Assembly: GCA_036378295.1 (NCBI GenBank)
Contig: DASUWS010000203.1
Location: 44,339 to 108,338 of the forward strand
Direction of reading: 5' to 3'
Source: DAHUXT01 sp036378295
GTDB taxonomy: Bacteria; Chloroflexota; Ktedonobacteria; Ktedonobacterales; JADMIN01
Length of the DNA stretch: 64,000 bases
Every line of letters starts with the position of its first letter. Position 1 is the first letter of the stretch. The notes under the pieces were generated by a model, which was not told the origin of the DNA, did not search any database, and saw only the letters and a list, made by a program, of their open reading frames with translations. The position numbers and the translations under genes are program-made. Of this stretch, positions 1-8,645 are shown piece by piece.

Positions 1-78
1 CGCGGCAGGCTCGGTATTGCCATTGGGCGGGTGTCGTGGCGGCAGCCCTCTGGCTGGAGGACGCCGCTGCCACTGCCG

Positions 79-621
79 CTAAATGCCGTGGAACGAGGGG
101 CGCTGGTAGGCGGGACGCGGGCCAGTATAACCCGGCGCGGCATGCTCGGCGGTGACGACTGTCTTGATGTTGCCGCGCACGTTGAACTCCGCCACGACGC
201 GCATCCAACGGGGCGCCAGCACGCCTACCAGATCGTCGAGTATGTCATTGGTGGCTGCTTCATGGCTGAGCGCGCGGTCGCGGTAGCTATTGATATAGAG
301 CTTCAGGCTTTTGAGCTCCACAACCGATGGCCCAGGCACGTAATCAATGACAATCGTGGCGAAGTCGGGAAAGCCAGAGCGCGGACAGACGCAGGTAAAC
401 TCCGGGATCTCGAAGTGGATAACGTAGTCGCGCCCGGAGCGGGGATTGGGCCAGGGCTCCAGCCGATTCTCCGCGATCTCCTCGCGCCCATAGACGCCCG
501 GAGTACGCGGGCGCTGGCCGTTCTCGTTCCGCTCGGTCTGCCGCTCGGTCTGTGTCTGCGTGTGTGTCTGTTGTTGTGTTTCTTGGTGTGTATGTCGCGC
601 TGTCTTGTCAGCCTTTGCCAT
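79..621 (-). CDS. queF: NADPH-dependent 7-cyano-7-deazaguanine reductase QueF (type I)
   Basis: QueF reduces preQ0 to preQ1 with NADPH in queuosine tRNA modification, in the cytoplasm. The core (about residues 45-180) carries the family signatures: C79 in CVCPRSG is the nucleophile that forms the thioimide with preQ0, D86 lies in the following PDFAT, and VELKSLKLY (101-109) is the QueF motif for substrate and NADPH. The length of 180 aa is slightly above the unimodular YkvM type because the first 45 residues are a low-complexity Thr/Gln/His/Arg tail, which matches a TGTG-rich DNA tract at about 545-600. The ATG at 621 follows an AGGGGAGAG ribosome site, so the tail is probably translated. No other queuosine gene is nearby. 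The function call is secure; the role of the tail is unknown. Confidence 0.95.
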   Translation of the reverse strand: MAKADKTARHTHQETQQQTHTQTQTERQTERNENGQRPRTPGVYGREEIAENRLEPWPNPRSGRDYVIHFEIPEFTCVCPRSGFPDFATIVIDYVPGPSVVELKSLKLYINSYRDRALSHEAATNDILDDLVGVLAPRWMRVVAEFNVRGNIKTVVTAEHAAPGYTGPRPAYQRPSFHGI

Positions 622-742
622 CTGTCTGTCTCTCCCCTGGATTCGTGCGCGGAGGCGCGCTTGCTCCCGGCGCTGCTCAACAGCACATTGTACCGCGTGA
701 CGACAGCCTAGGGGAAAGATGCTCTAGCGTTGTCTGAGCCGT

Positions 743-1177
743 CTATTTCAGCCGCGCTCCACACGCGGAGCAGAAGGCGGCGCTCCGTCGCACGCTGCGC
801 CCGCAGGATGGGCACGCCATACGGCTGCTGCCGGGCGCGCTGGGATCGTCCTTGCGCTGCACGTTGATGCTGATCGTGCCCGGCACGAACGTCTCGTTGC
901 GAATCGCTGAGATATCGGCCTCGCCCTGGTTGATATCGTTATCGAGCCCACGCAGGCGAGCGGCAATGGCCTGGAGTGGCCCCTGAGTCAGCTCACCCCG
1001 GCGTTCCAGGTCCAGCAGCACCCCAGCAAGCTGCTCGACGACGGCGGAACGCTCGCGCCTCAGCAGATCGATTTCGCGCTGGCGGGCGCCAGTGCGGCGT
1101 ACTTTATCAGCTTCCCAGGCGGCCCGCTCCACGGCAGTGCTCGCCACACGCTTGGCATTCTCGAACATGTCCTGCAT
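743..1177 (-). CDS. Zinc-ribbon protein with coiled-coil N-terminus
   Basis: A 144-aa soluble protein of unknown role. Residues about 1-95 are charged and helical (Arg/Glu/Leu-rich, with heptad-like spacing) and probably form a coiled coil. The C-terminus holds a zinc-ribbon pair, CPSCG at about 121-125 and CSACG at about 136-140, as in the small zinc-ribbon domains found at protein tails. The two cysteine pairs should bind one zinc. The stop lies 6 nt from the end of the convergent reading of nothing else; the next upstream gene on this strand is the YraN-like gene, whose stop is 6 nt before this start codon, so the two are probably cotranscribed. No specific function can be assigned. Confidence 0.75.
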   Translation of the reverse strand: MQDMFENAKRVASTAVERAAWEADKVRRTGARQREIDLLRRERSAVVEQLAGVLLDLERRGELTQGPLQAIAARLRGLDNDINQGEADISAIRNETFVPGTISINVQRKDDPSAPGSSRMACPSCGRSVRRSAAFCSACGARLK

Positions 1178-1183
1178 CGTGAA

Positions 1184-1576
1184 CTACTCCTCTAGCGCAA
1201 CAGCGCTGCGATAGTGGCGTACACTGATCAGTCGCCCCTGCCCATCGAGTTGTATCGCCACGACATCAATACGACAGGACTGCGTCTCGCGCTGCTGTTC
1301 CATAAGATAACTCTGTGCGGCGGCGATGAGATGGGCGCGCTTGGTGGCGGTAATGGCCTCTTCCGGTGCGCCGTGCGCCACTCCCCGGCGTGTCTTGACC
1401 TCCACAAACACCAGTTCGCCCTGCTCTTCAGCGACGACATCCAGCTCACCATAGGCACAGCGCCAGTTGCGCGCCAGCACCCGATAGCCTCGTGCCTCCA
1501 GCCAGCCAGCGGCCAGCCGCTCGCCGGCGCTGCCCAGCGTTGCCGTTGCCCGCGCGGTTGCCTTCTGACGTGTCAT
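1184..1576 (-). CDS. UPF0102/YraN family endonuclease-like protein
   Basis: A 130-aa member of the YraN (UPF0102) family, which has a restriction-endonuclease-like fold and is thought to act on nucleic acid; no precise substrate is established. Visible signatures are GERLAAGWL near the start, GYRVLARNWR, GELDVVA and LVFVEVKTRR, which give the E...D...ExK pattern of a PD-(D/E)xK nuclease core. The start is placed at the ATG at 1576 because AAAGGG lies about 8 nt before it; a longer reading from 1612 has no ribosome site. It ends 6 nt before the zinc-ribbon gene. Family call is firm, activity is inferred. Confidence 0.85.
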   Translation of the reverse strand: MTRQKATARATATLGSAGERLAAGWLEARGYRVLARNWRCAYGELDVVAEEQGELVFVEVKTRRGVAHGAPEEAITATKRAHLIAAAQSYLMEQQRETQSCRIDVVAIQLDGQGRLISVRHYRSAVALEE

Positions 1577-1795
1577 CGGCGACCCTTTCTCCATGATTGG
1601 CGCGCAAGGCACTCTCCCTGCACATACGTATCAGACGGTCTCTGGGTGGCACCTCACCTGTTCGCGGGGCGCCGCGACTACCCAACAGTCCACTCGCGCA
1701 ACGTAGCGCCAGCAGGAACGTTCCATGAATAGGACTTCATGCGTCACACAGTCCGTGCTATACACTGCAGATATAGATGAAAGAAGGCTCGTCTC

Positions 1796-2515
1796 ATGAG
1801 TAGCGCCAGGAAAGCATCTCCAACCATTGTCTTGCTTCACGGGTCAGGCGATGATGCGCATGTCTGGGATGCGCTCGTTGCCTGCCTGCCGCAGTATACC
1901 GCGATCGCGCTGGACCTGCCGGGCCACGGCAGCCTGACGAGCCGCCCAGGCCCCGCGATAATGTCCGTGGACGATTACGCCGGGGCGGTACGCGCCGAGA
2001 TGGCACGGCGTGCTATCGAGCATGTCTGTCTGGTGGGCCATTCGCTAGGGAGTGCGATTGCGCTGCGCATGGCGGTGGACTATCCGGCGCTGGTGAGCCG
2101 GCTGCTGCTGGTCGGCGGCGGCGCGCGACTGCGTGTATTGCCCGCGTTGCTTGCGGAGGCAAAAGCTACCCCGGATTCTGCCAAGTGGCAGCTCGTCGAG
2201 ATGGCTTTCGCGCCTGCCCACCAGCAACAGGCGCGCGAATTCTTCGAACAGCGCACTCCAACCGCGCCGGGCATGCTCCATCGTGATCTCGCCGCCTGCG
2301 ATGCGTTCGACATGATGAGCGAGCTAGGCCACATCGCGCAGCCGACGCTGGTGGTGACGGGCGAAGAGGATCGCCTGACGCCGCCCAAATACGCGCGCTT
2401 CCTTGCCGAGCATCTGGACAACGCACGCCTCGTGCTGATCCCGAACGCGGGCCACTACGCCCAGATCGAAGCGCCTGAGGCCATCGCCGAGGCGATGCGC
2501 GACTGGCTAGGATAG
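1796..2515 (+). CDS. Alpha/beta hydrolase
   Basis: A 239-aa single-domain cytoplasmic alpha/beta hydrolase. The oxyanion region LLHGSGDD (13-20) precedes the nucleophile elbow GHSLGS with S83. The acid is D192 in GEEDRLTPP and the base is H220 in NAGHYAQIE, so the triad is complete. The small cap between about 110 and 170 is helical. The sequence resembles the broad esterase, MhpC or pimeloyl-ester-like group, and the natural substrate cannot be told from sequence. The ATG is preceded by AAGAAGG. It stands alone, divergent from yraN and convergent with the small gene at 2545. Confidence 0.88.
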   Translation: MSSARKASPTIVLLHGSGDDAHVWDALVACLPQYTAIALDLPGHGSLTSRPGPAIMSVDDYAGAVRAEMARRAIEHVCLVGHSLGSAIALRMAVDYPALVSRLLLVGGGARLRVLPALLAEAKATPDSAKWQLVEMAFAPAHQQQAREFFEQRTPTAPGMLHRDLAACDAFDMMSELGHIAQPTLVVTGEEDRLTPPKYARFLAEHLDNARLVLIPNAGHYAQIEAPEAIAEAMRDWLG

Positions 2516-2544
2516 CCACCAGCCTTCCGCCCACGCACCGAGCT

Positions 2545-2805
2545 TTACTCCCGCAGCCGCCGTCGCTCGATAGTCTCGATCTCAGCCCGTATCGCCTCAC
2601 ACACGCCGATCAGCCGCTGCGCCTCCATCCCCAGTGATTCGTCGAGCGTGGGCTGGAGCAATATTGCCTGTGCCATGAGGCGCATCACTTGTTCGAGGTG
2701 CGCCATCGCCTGATGAAGAAGCATTTCCGCATCAGCGGTGGTGGTATAGGGTATTTCAGCGCTTGCCGCGACGATGGGCGACGTGTTGCGGAGAGACTTT
2801 GGCAT
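2545..2805 (-). CDS. Small hypothetical helical protein
   Basis: An 86-aa protein that I do not recognise. It has an unremarkable first 25 residues and then two amphipathic helices (about 26-50 and 54-84) rich in Glu, Arg, Leu and Met, with no membrane segment, no signal peptide and no cysteines. The ATG at 2805 has a good AGGAGCAGG ribosome site 8 nt upstream, which is the main reason to accept it as real. Its closest neighbour on the same strand is the S41 protease gene, 276 nt upstream and separated by a strong hairpin, so it probably has its own promoter. Confidence 0.55.
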   Translation of the reverse strand: MPKSLRNTSPIVAASAEIPYTTTADAEMLLHQAMAHLEQVMRLMAQAILLQPTLDESLGMEAQRLIGVCEAIRAEIETIERRRLRE

Positions 2806-3016
2806 AGCGAATCCTGCTCCTCTTGCTCAGGCAGCGTTTCACCGCCTCCATGCACAACTCCATTCATAGGAGATGTTGAGCCGAGCAAGATAACGTTATC
2901 CAGAACGCCTTTTGCCAGCGAACATAGGCTGAACGGGCTAGCCGTGAGGGGACCAGACTGCAAGAATCGGGTAAGCGCCCCCAAAGCTCCTCACCTATGC
3001 ACCACCAACAACAACG

Positions 3017-3056
3017 GCGCCCTCATCCCTCCACAATGGGAGAAAGGTGAGGGCGC
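3017..3056 (-). terminator. Hairpin terminator after the S41 protease gene
   Basis: A 9-bp perfect inverted repeat, GCGCCCTCA and TGAGGGCGC, with further pairing inside it (CCTCC with GGAG). It lies 26 nt beyond the stop of the S41 gene on the minus strand. The following minus-strand sequence is GTTGTTGTTGG rather than a clean T run, so termination is plausible but not certain. Confidence 0.6.
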
Positions 3057-3081
3057 ATGGGATATCCCCGCCGGAGACGTG

Positions 3082-4455
3082 TTATGCGGCGGGTTGCTGC
3101 AGATTCTGCCCGCTGATGTCTTCCAGTCCTTTGATCAACTGGGTGTCGCCTGACTGCTCGATCTGAGTGAGCGAGTATTGCAGATTCTGCGCGACCAGCG
3201 CCGAGACCGGCACCACGCTCTTGGGCAGTGTCACTGGCTGGTCTGGCGTGATGCCCTTGTTGTAGATGGAGGTGCCGTCTGGCAGCAGGAACTCCGCCGT
3301 GCCAATGAGGAGTACCGAGCCATCGGAGAGCTGGAACGGCTCCAGCACGGTTCCGGTGCCAAAGGTCTTCTCGCCGATGACATGGACCTCTGGGCGGTTG
3401 ACCTTGATCGCGCCCGTCACGATTTCCGCCGCGCTGGCGGTGTTGTTGTTCACGAGAATCGCCAGCGGCATATCAGTAGCCAGCCCGCCAGATTTCACCG
3501 CCTCGGTCTGACGATCCGTCCTGCTGCGCACGATCAGCACATTCTTGTCCTTGCCCGCCGGAATGAACTCGCTGGCGACCGAGACCGCCTCGGTGAGATA
3601 GCCGCCGGGGTTATCGCGCAAATCCAGCACGATGCCCTGCACGTGCGCCGCTTTCGCCTCCTTGAGCTTCTGCCTCAGCTCAGAATCAGCGCCCTGGGCA
3701 AACTGCGTAATCTGGATGAAGGCGATATTGAGCGTCGGCACGATATAGCTGACCACAATCGGCGCGGTGAAATTGGCGCGCGCCAGCGTGACGTCGAAGA
3801 CGCTGGAGAGCTTGCCCTCAGTGCGCTTGATGGTCAGCGTCACCGACGTGCCCTCCTTGCCGCCGATGAGCGGACGCACCTGGTCAATCGTCATGCCAGT
3901 GATGTCTTTGTGGTCCACCGCGACGATGAAATCACCCGGCTTCAGCTTGCCGCTCTTGGCCGCTGGCGAGTTGGGGATGACGGCATCGATACGCAGGGGG
4001 TCTTTGCCGCCGCCGCTCAGGTAAACGCCGATACCCACCGTCGAGGAATTGTTGAGCTGGTTCTGCTCCGCTTCGTACTCCGCCTTGGTCTGGAAGCGGC
4101 TATGCCCGGTGTCGCCGAGGCTGTTCACCATGGCGTCAATCGCGGCATAGGCCATCTTCTTGGTATTGAGCTTGTCCGTCACGACGAAGTTGTTGGTGAT
4201 GTCGTCCCACGCCTGCACGATCAGATGCTCGTCGCTCGTGGGCGAAACATAGTTATTCCGGTTGACGAAGGCGTTGCCGAACCAACCCGACGCAAACGCG
4301 ACGATCACCAGGAGCGAGGTCACGACCGTCTGCCAGAGCATGCCGCGCGCATTATTCTGCCGCTGGGCATAATACTGCTCCTCTGGCGAGGGTTGCGGCG
4401 ATGGAGAGGGGTACCCTGGTGGGGGCGCCTGCACATCGTTCGGGTTGTTCAGCAC
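3082..4455 (-). CDS. S41 family C-terminal processing peptidase (CtpA-like)
   Basis: A 457-aa membrane-anchored carboxyl-terminal processing protease that cleaves proteins outside the cytoplasm. Residues 1-38 are a Pro/Gln-rich cytoplasmic tail, 41-60 a membrane segment, about 75-130 the S41 N-terminal helical region, about 137-225 a PDZ domain (VGIGVYL start, SPAAKSGKLKPGD loop) and about 240-420 the protease core. The catalytic serine is S341 in NTASAAE and the general base is K363 in GEKTFGTG, so the Ser-Lys dyad is complete. The start is GTG with GGAGG 9 nt upstream. Three 11-bp direct repeats lie just before the ribosome site. The context is envelope genes: a peptide-binding lipoprotein and an M23 peptidase. 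Confidence 0.93.
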   Translation of the reverse strand: MLNNPNDVQAPPPGYPSPSPQPSPEEQYYAQRQNNARGMLWQTVVTSLLVIVAFASGWFGNAFVNRNNYVSPTSDEHLIVQAWDDITNNFVVTDKLNTKKMAYAAIDAMVNSLGDTGHSRFQTKAEYEAEQNQLNNSSTVGIGVYLSGGGKDPLRIDAVIPNSPAAKSGKLKPGDFIVAVDHKDITGMTIDQVRPLIGGKEGTSVTLTIKRTEGKLSSVFDVTLARANFTAPIVVSYIVPTLNIAFIQITQFAQGADSELRQKLKEAKAAHVQGIVLDLRDNPGGYLTEAVSVASEFIPAGKDKNVLIVRSRTDRQTEAVKSGGLATDMPLAILVNNNTASAAEIVTGAIKVNRPEVHVIGEKTFGTGTVLEPFQLSDGSVLLIGTAEFLLPDGTSIYNKGITPDQPVTLPKSVVPVSALVAQNLQYSLTQIEQSGDTQLIKGLEDISGQNLQQPAA

Positions 4456-4473
4456 GTCGTCGTCCTCCGGTCA

Positions 4474-4506
4474 ATCATATCCTGATCATATCCTGATCAT
4501 ATCCTG
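4474..4506. repeat. Three perfect 11-bp direct repeats upstream of the S41 gene
   Basis: ATCATATCCTG occurs three times with no spacer, starting 19 nt upstream of the S41 start codon. The period is one helical turn, so bound proteins would line up on one DNA face. A TATACT box on the minus strand at 4568-4573 lies further upstream, which would place the repeats in the transcribed leader or near the start site. Confidence 0.85.
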
Positions 4507-4700
4507 GGTAGGTGTACTCGTCCTGGGTATTCACTGCCGCACCAGACAGCGAAAGCATCGCTACCCAAGTATACGCGTGAATGGCAGCGTGGGTAGTCCG
4601 CACTAGAGAGACGGGTGATCCAGGTCACATTGATTTGCGTTTCCTCAGCTGCGGCATGGTTTTCCTGTGGAATGCGGGCCGCGCGCCTCCCTGAAGAGCA

Positions 4701-4736
4701 TAAAAGCGCCGGAGTCCGTAAGGGAACCCCGGCGCC
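4701..4736 (-). terminator. Rho-independent terminator of the oligopeptide-binding gene
   Basis: On the minus strand the hairpin has arms GCGCCGGGGTTC and GGACTCCGGCGC with a CCTTAC-like loop, followed directly by TTTTAT. It lies 30 nt after the stop of the solute-binding gene. This is a standard intrinsic terminator. Confidence 0.9.
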
Positions 4737-4765
4737 AGGAAACCTCGTGTGGTGAGACCTCCGCG

Positions 4766-6595
4766 TCAATGGTTGGCGATGTAGACGTTCGCCCAGGCGA
4801 TGTCAACCATCAGACCCTGCGAGTTGAGGCCGAAGCCTCGCACCCACGGGCGCATGCGCCAGAAGAGCTTCGCCTGCTCGTAAGGAATCCACGGCACCTC
4901 CTCCACGACCATCTGCTCAGCCTGGTTATACAGCCCCATCCGCTTATCCTGATTCTGCTCACTATCAGCCTGCCTGAAGAGCTGGTCGAGCTGAGCATTC
5001 TTGATCTGAGAGTAGTTCGCCGGCGAGTTCGACATGAACTGGAGTGAGAGCCAGTCTTGCGGGTCGGGATAGTCGGCGGCCCAGCCGAGAATCCACATCT
5101 GATACGGGTTCGGGACGCTGAAAATCGCCTTACCAAAGTCATCGGGTTTCGTCGGGACCACCTGGATGTTGAGGCCCAGGATGGTGTTCCACTGCTGAGC
5201 CGCAAAGGTGGCGATGGCCACACGCGTCTGGTTCGATGCAGAGACGTGAATCTCGATGGGCTGTTTCTGATTGCCTGTGATGTAGGGACACTCCGCGGGC
5301 ATCTGGAAGGTGATCGGGTCCGTCTTACAGGTTGCCTGCGCCGCCTTGAGCAGATTCTGCGCCTCGGTCTGATTGCCCGTCAACGACTGCGTTGGGTCGC
5401 TTCCAGGCGTCAGCAGACCAGAGTTGAAGCCCGGCATGCCTTTGGGCACGATATGATTGGTCGGAATCGCGCCACCATTCTCGACCCGGTCCACCAGCAA
5501 TTGCTTATTGAGCGAGAGGGAAAGCGCCTGGCGAACCTGCTTGTTGTTCATCGGCGGCTGGTTGAAATTGAGGCCGAAATAGGTCTCGGCGAGGAACGGA
5601 ACCTCGTTGAAGTCGCTCTGGCCGCGCGCCGTGAAATAGCTCTGCACGGGCACGTCGGTAAAGTCATACTTGCCTGAGCGATAGTCCTTGTACTCGGAGT
5701 CCACCGACGCGTAGAGCGGGCGGATCACTTTCTTCAGCGTCAGATTCTTGCCCCAGGCCTGCTCCCAATAGGGGTTCGGCTCCAGGATGATCCGCTGCGG
5801 ACTGGATGAGGCGTCGTACTGAGCTACCTTGAATGGCCCATTGGTGCCGCCTTCGTCCAGATGCTGCACCCACGTGCCGTTAGGATAGCGATCGACGAGC
5901 TTCTTCTCGACCGGATAGGAGGTTGGATAGGTCAGCGCCTCCATGAAGTAGGCAACCGGAGCATCGAGACGGATCTGCAGCGTCAGCGGATCGAGCACGC
6001 TCACGCCGAAGTTCGGATCGGTGCCTGGCCCAACGATGGACTGGGTCCTGGTGCCACTGTTATAATCGGCCCCGCCGACGATATGGCCGAGGAAGTTCTG
6101 GATGAGTCCCGGGGAGCAGAATCCCGTGCCGCCTGGTGCAGGACCGTACGTAGCTTTGTCGAGCACATCGCACAGGTGTGGATCGAAGGCGCGACTGAGG
6201 CTATAGGCAAAGTCCGTCGCCGTGAGCGGCGTGCCATCGCTGAAATGCATGTTTTGCCGCAGATGGAAGGTATAAATCTTCCCGGTCGTATCCACAGTCC
6301 AGTCGGTGGCAGCGTCACCAACCACCGTCAAATCCGGCGAGAACGTCACCAGCCCGGAATAGAGCATGTCGGTGAATGTCGAGTCCGCCAGGTAGGCTAC
6401 CGCGTGCGGATCGAGCACCACCTGATTCACGTTGTCCGAGCGCGTGTATGGATAGACGAAGGTCTGGTCGTCGGCCAGCGGCGGCCCTCCGTTGCCTGAT
6501 GTGCCACACGCCGCGAGCAGCAGCGGTAGCAGCCCAGCCAGCAGCACCAATCCTCTTACCAAACGCTGATGTCGAAGTGTCTGTTTTCCCTTCAC
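4766..6595 (-). CDS. ABC transporter substrate-binding lipoprotein, oligopeptide family (SBP_bac_5)
   Basis: A 609-aa extracytoplasmic peptide-binding protein of the OppA/DppA class. The GTG at 6595 is chosen because AGGAG lies 8 nt upstream and it gives a clean lipoprotein signal: basic start, hydrophobic stretch 12-27, lipobox LLLAAC with C30 as the lipidated cysteine. The SBP_bac_5 fold follows, with the LRQNMHFSDGTPLTATDFAYS signature (split here as LRQNMHFSDG then TPLTATDFAYS), PNPYWEQAW, and NQPPMNNKQVRQALSLS. A longer reading to 6772 lacks a ribosome site and would bury the signal. No permease or ATPase genes are adjacent, so it is an orphan binding protein in this window. Confidence 0.93.
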   Translation of the reverse strand: MKGKQTLRHQRLVRGLVLLAGLLPLLLAACGTSGNGGPPLADDQTFVYPYTRSDNVNQVVLDPHAVAYLADSTFTDMLYSGLVTFSPDLTVVGDAATDWTVDTTGKIYTFHLRQNMHFSDGTPLTATDFAYSLSRAFDPHLCDVLDKATYGPAPGGTGFCSPGLIQNFLGHIVGGADYNSGTRTQSIVGPGTDPNFGVSVLDPLTLQIRLDAPVAYFMEALTYPTSYPVEKKLVDRYPNGTWVQHLDEGGTNGPFKVAQYDASSSPQRIILEPNPYWEQAWGKNLTLKKVIRPLYASVDSEYKDYRSGKYDFTDVPVQSYFTARGQSDFNEVPFLAETYFGLNFNQPPMNNKQVRQALSLSLNKQLLVDRVENGGAIPTNHIVPKGMPGFNSGLLTPGSDPTQSLTGNQTEAQNLLKAAQATCKTDPITFQMPAECPYITGNQKQPIEIHVSASNQTRVAIATFAAQQWNTILGLNIQVVPTKPDDFGKAIFSVPNPYQMWILGWAADYPDPQDWLSLQFMSNSPANYSQIKNAQLDQLFRQADSEQNQDKRMGLYNQAEQMVVEEVPWIPYEQAKLFWRMRPWVRGFGLNSQGLMVDIAWANVYIANH

Positions 6596-6915
6596 ACCCG
6601 CTCCTTTACAGTGCCCGGCTGCTTCAATCCGGTCCACGAGGCGTGACCGTCGCATGCAGGCAATCCTCCCAGCCCAACCCAACGCCGCAGGGGCGACAGA
6701 TAGAAAAACACTCCCGATGGAGGCTCTTCGCAGGCTGATGCGCCGTCCAGCGGTTGCCAGGCGGAGCAACAACCTCTGTTTGCCCGCGCATCACCACTGG
6801 AAGACATATGCCTCGCGATTGTATGCAACCATGATGCGCCTGTCAAATCGCTAGCCACACTCAGCCTGATAAACCGCATATACCGCTTGATCCAGGTTGA
6901 CCCCGCCGCACTCGC
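6596..6915. other. Intergenic region, 320 bp
   Basis: It lies between the start of the peptide-binding gene and the stop of the M23 gene, both on the minus strand. It must hold the promoter of the binding-protein gene, but I see no convincing -35/-10 pair and no strong hairpin. Confidence 0.5.
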
Positions 6916-8010
6916 TCAGGCGACATAGTGCGTCATCGTATAGGTGCTGGCGAAATACGGGAACGGATCAACTGGATTGTTATCCCACTCGACCATGAAG
7001 TGCAGGTGCGGGCCAGTAGACCAGCCGGTCGAACCCTCCAGCCCAATGGGATCACCCGCCAGCACGTGATCTCCTGGCTTGACCAGCACCTTCTGCATGT
7101 GTCCGTAGAGCGTTGAGATATGGTTGCAGTTATTGAGCTTCACCGACCATCCCAGGCCATTGGTGCCATCCCATCCGGCCCAGACAACCAAACCAGATTG
7201 TGCCGCATGGATCGTATTGCCGTCCGTAGCGGCGAGATCGTCGCCGTTGTGGTACCAGGAGAAGCCACGGACCCAGTGGGACCCCCAATTCGGGGAATAC
7301 AGCTTGTAGCCCAGGGGATTGCCATGGCCATCAGGGCCGCAGGTTGTCTCCTCGTCGGGCGTGCCAGAGACGGAGTTCCACCAGTTCGACCCAAAGACAT
7401 TGCCCCCACCCGAACTGGTCGTCACGATATAAGCAGGCGGGCGGTAGGTGGCGCCATAGGTAGGATCAGTGGGTATCTTATACGCTCTGCCAATAATGAG
7501 TTCCTGGCCCGCCAGCAGGCTATTGAGCTCATAGATGCCGCCAAGCTCCACGTGGAACTGCTTCGCGAGCGCTTCCACATCGTCGCCGGGCTGGGCGGTA
7601 TAGTAGAAAAAGCTGTTCTTCTGCAGGACCATGGCGCCCGCGAGCGCCTGGAAGGCAGACACCTGACCGGTAGCGCCGGTGCTCATCGGGGTGGCCGCGA
7701 AGATACCAGTCAGCAGGATAGCAGACATGAGTCCGATAACCGCCAGACGGAGCGAGAGCGGACGCTCGCGCCGCTTGATGAACGGCGTGCCCATTGGGAC
7801 GCCGTTGCCCGGCACGATAAGCGGCTCCGCATCGGAGAGCGGCACAGTGCTCAGTCCACCATCCTTCCGTGGGACGAGCGCGCGCTCGGATGAGAAGTCC
7901 CATGCATCCTCCGCGCCCCGACCCATATTCCCATCTTCATTCCAGCGAGCGGCTGCACTGTATCGCGAGTCATCATCATCTTGCTGATACCGCGAACGTC
8001 CCCTATCCAT
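6916..8010 (-). CDS. LysM and M23 domain endopeptidase, membrane-anchored
   Basis: A 364-aa cell-wall hydrolase. Residues 1-85 are an acidic, Arg-rich cytoplasmic tail, 87-106 the single membrane segment, about 136-180 a LysM-like domain (YTAQPGDDVEALAKQF, NSLLAGQELIIG) for glycan binding, and about 225-350 an M23 (LytM) metallopeptidase. Zinc ligands are visible as H254 and D258 in HNGDD and H337 in HLH; H304 in YGHMQ is the usual catalytic histidine, so the enzyme should be active on peptide cross-links. Family members often have a secretion signal; here a long N-terminal cytoplasmic tail precedes the anchor. The ATG follows GAGGAGGGG. Confidence 0.92.
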   Translation of the reverse strand: MDRGRSRYQQDDDDSRYSAAARWNEDGNMGRGAEDAWDFSSERALVPRKDGGLSTVPLSDAEPLIVPGNGVPMGTPFIKRRERPLSLRLAVIGLMSAILLTGIFAATPMSTGATGQVSAFQALAGAMVLQKNSFFYYTAQPGDDVEALAKQFHVELGGIYELNSLLAGQELIIGRAYKIPTDPTYGATYRPPAYIVTTSSGGGNVFGSNWWNSVSGTPDEETTCGPDGHGNPLGYKLYSPNWGSHWVRGFSWYHNGDDLAATDGNTIHAAQSGLVVWAGWDGTNGLGWSVKLNNCNHISTLYGHMQKVLVKPGDHVLAGDPIGLEGSTGWSTGPHLHFMVEWDNNPVDPFPYFASTYTMTHYVA

Positions 8011-8645
8011 TCATCCCCTCCTCGAACAGGAGTCTGCCTCACATGCACACACATGGCAGTATTCGCTTGCTGCCCAGAACAATCCGGAGATGACCCATTG
8101 GGGGATGTACCCCGTCTGAGGGAGTGTGGCGCTTGTAATACCCCTGCCATCCGCGCTGACCCCACCTAATCTGTCACCACGGTAGCCAATCGGGCTCCTG
8201 CCGTCAAGAAACTCAGCCAGAATGGCACAGGTGAGAACACATTTCGCATAGAGGCCACGAACACAACACGAACGAACACAACATGAAGAACGAGCGGCGC
8301 CAGCGCATGACACGTGTCCCAGCACGGCGAGATCATCGCGGATGCTCTCTGGCACCACGCCTCATCAATCCCAACAACGCGCTTATTCCAGCGATGGCCA
8401 CATGTATCTCAGATGTATAGGCGGTATGGGCGATGTTGTGGCCCTGGAGATACATGGTACAATTCACCTGGTCTTCGCTTTCGCAGTTATCACTGGCCTG
8501 CTCACTATCATCACTATCATCACCGTCATCGCGCTGTCGGGCCGTTGGGCGCGCAAGGCAGCATCGCGGTTCCCATCCGGCGGCGAGATACGCGGCAGGT
8601 GGGCACATTCTCATCGGCTATACGGACTTCGACTTCGAGGAGTAC
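8011..8645. other. Divergent intergenic region, 635 bp
   Basis: It lies between the M23 gene (minus) and the MFS gene (plus). Apart from one promoter-like pair (8436-8463) it holds only short imperfect TCATCAC-type repeats at about 8507-8530. Reading frames here have no ribosome sites and no recognisable protein, so I accept none of them. Confidence 0.5.
8436..8463 (+). promoter_or_regulatory. Candidate promoter of the MFS permease gene
   Basis: TTGTGG and TACAAT with a 16-bp spacer, 183 nt upstream of the permease start. Both boxes match the housekeeping consensus at most positions. This is a prediction by eye. Confidence 0.4.

Noticed and set aside
3178..4485. 435-residue open frame opposite the S41 gene
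   Set aside because: It mirrors a GC-rich gene whose PDZ and protease motifs are clear; the translation has no family features and no ribosome site.
4497..4769. 90-residue minus-strand frame between the S41 and solute-binding genes
   Set aside because: It runs through the solute-binding gene's terminator and the S41 promoter region and lacks a ribosome site.
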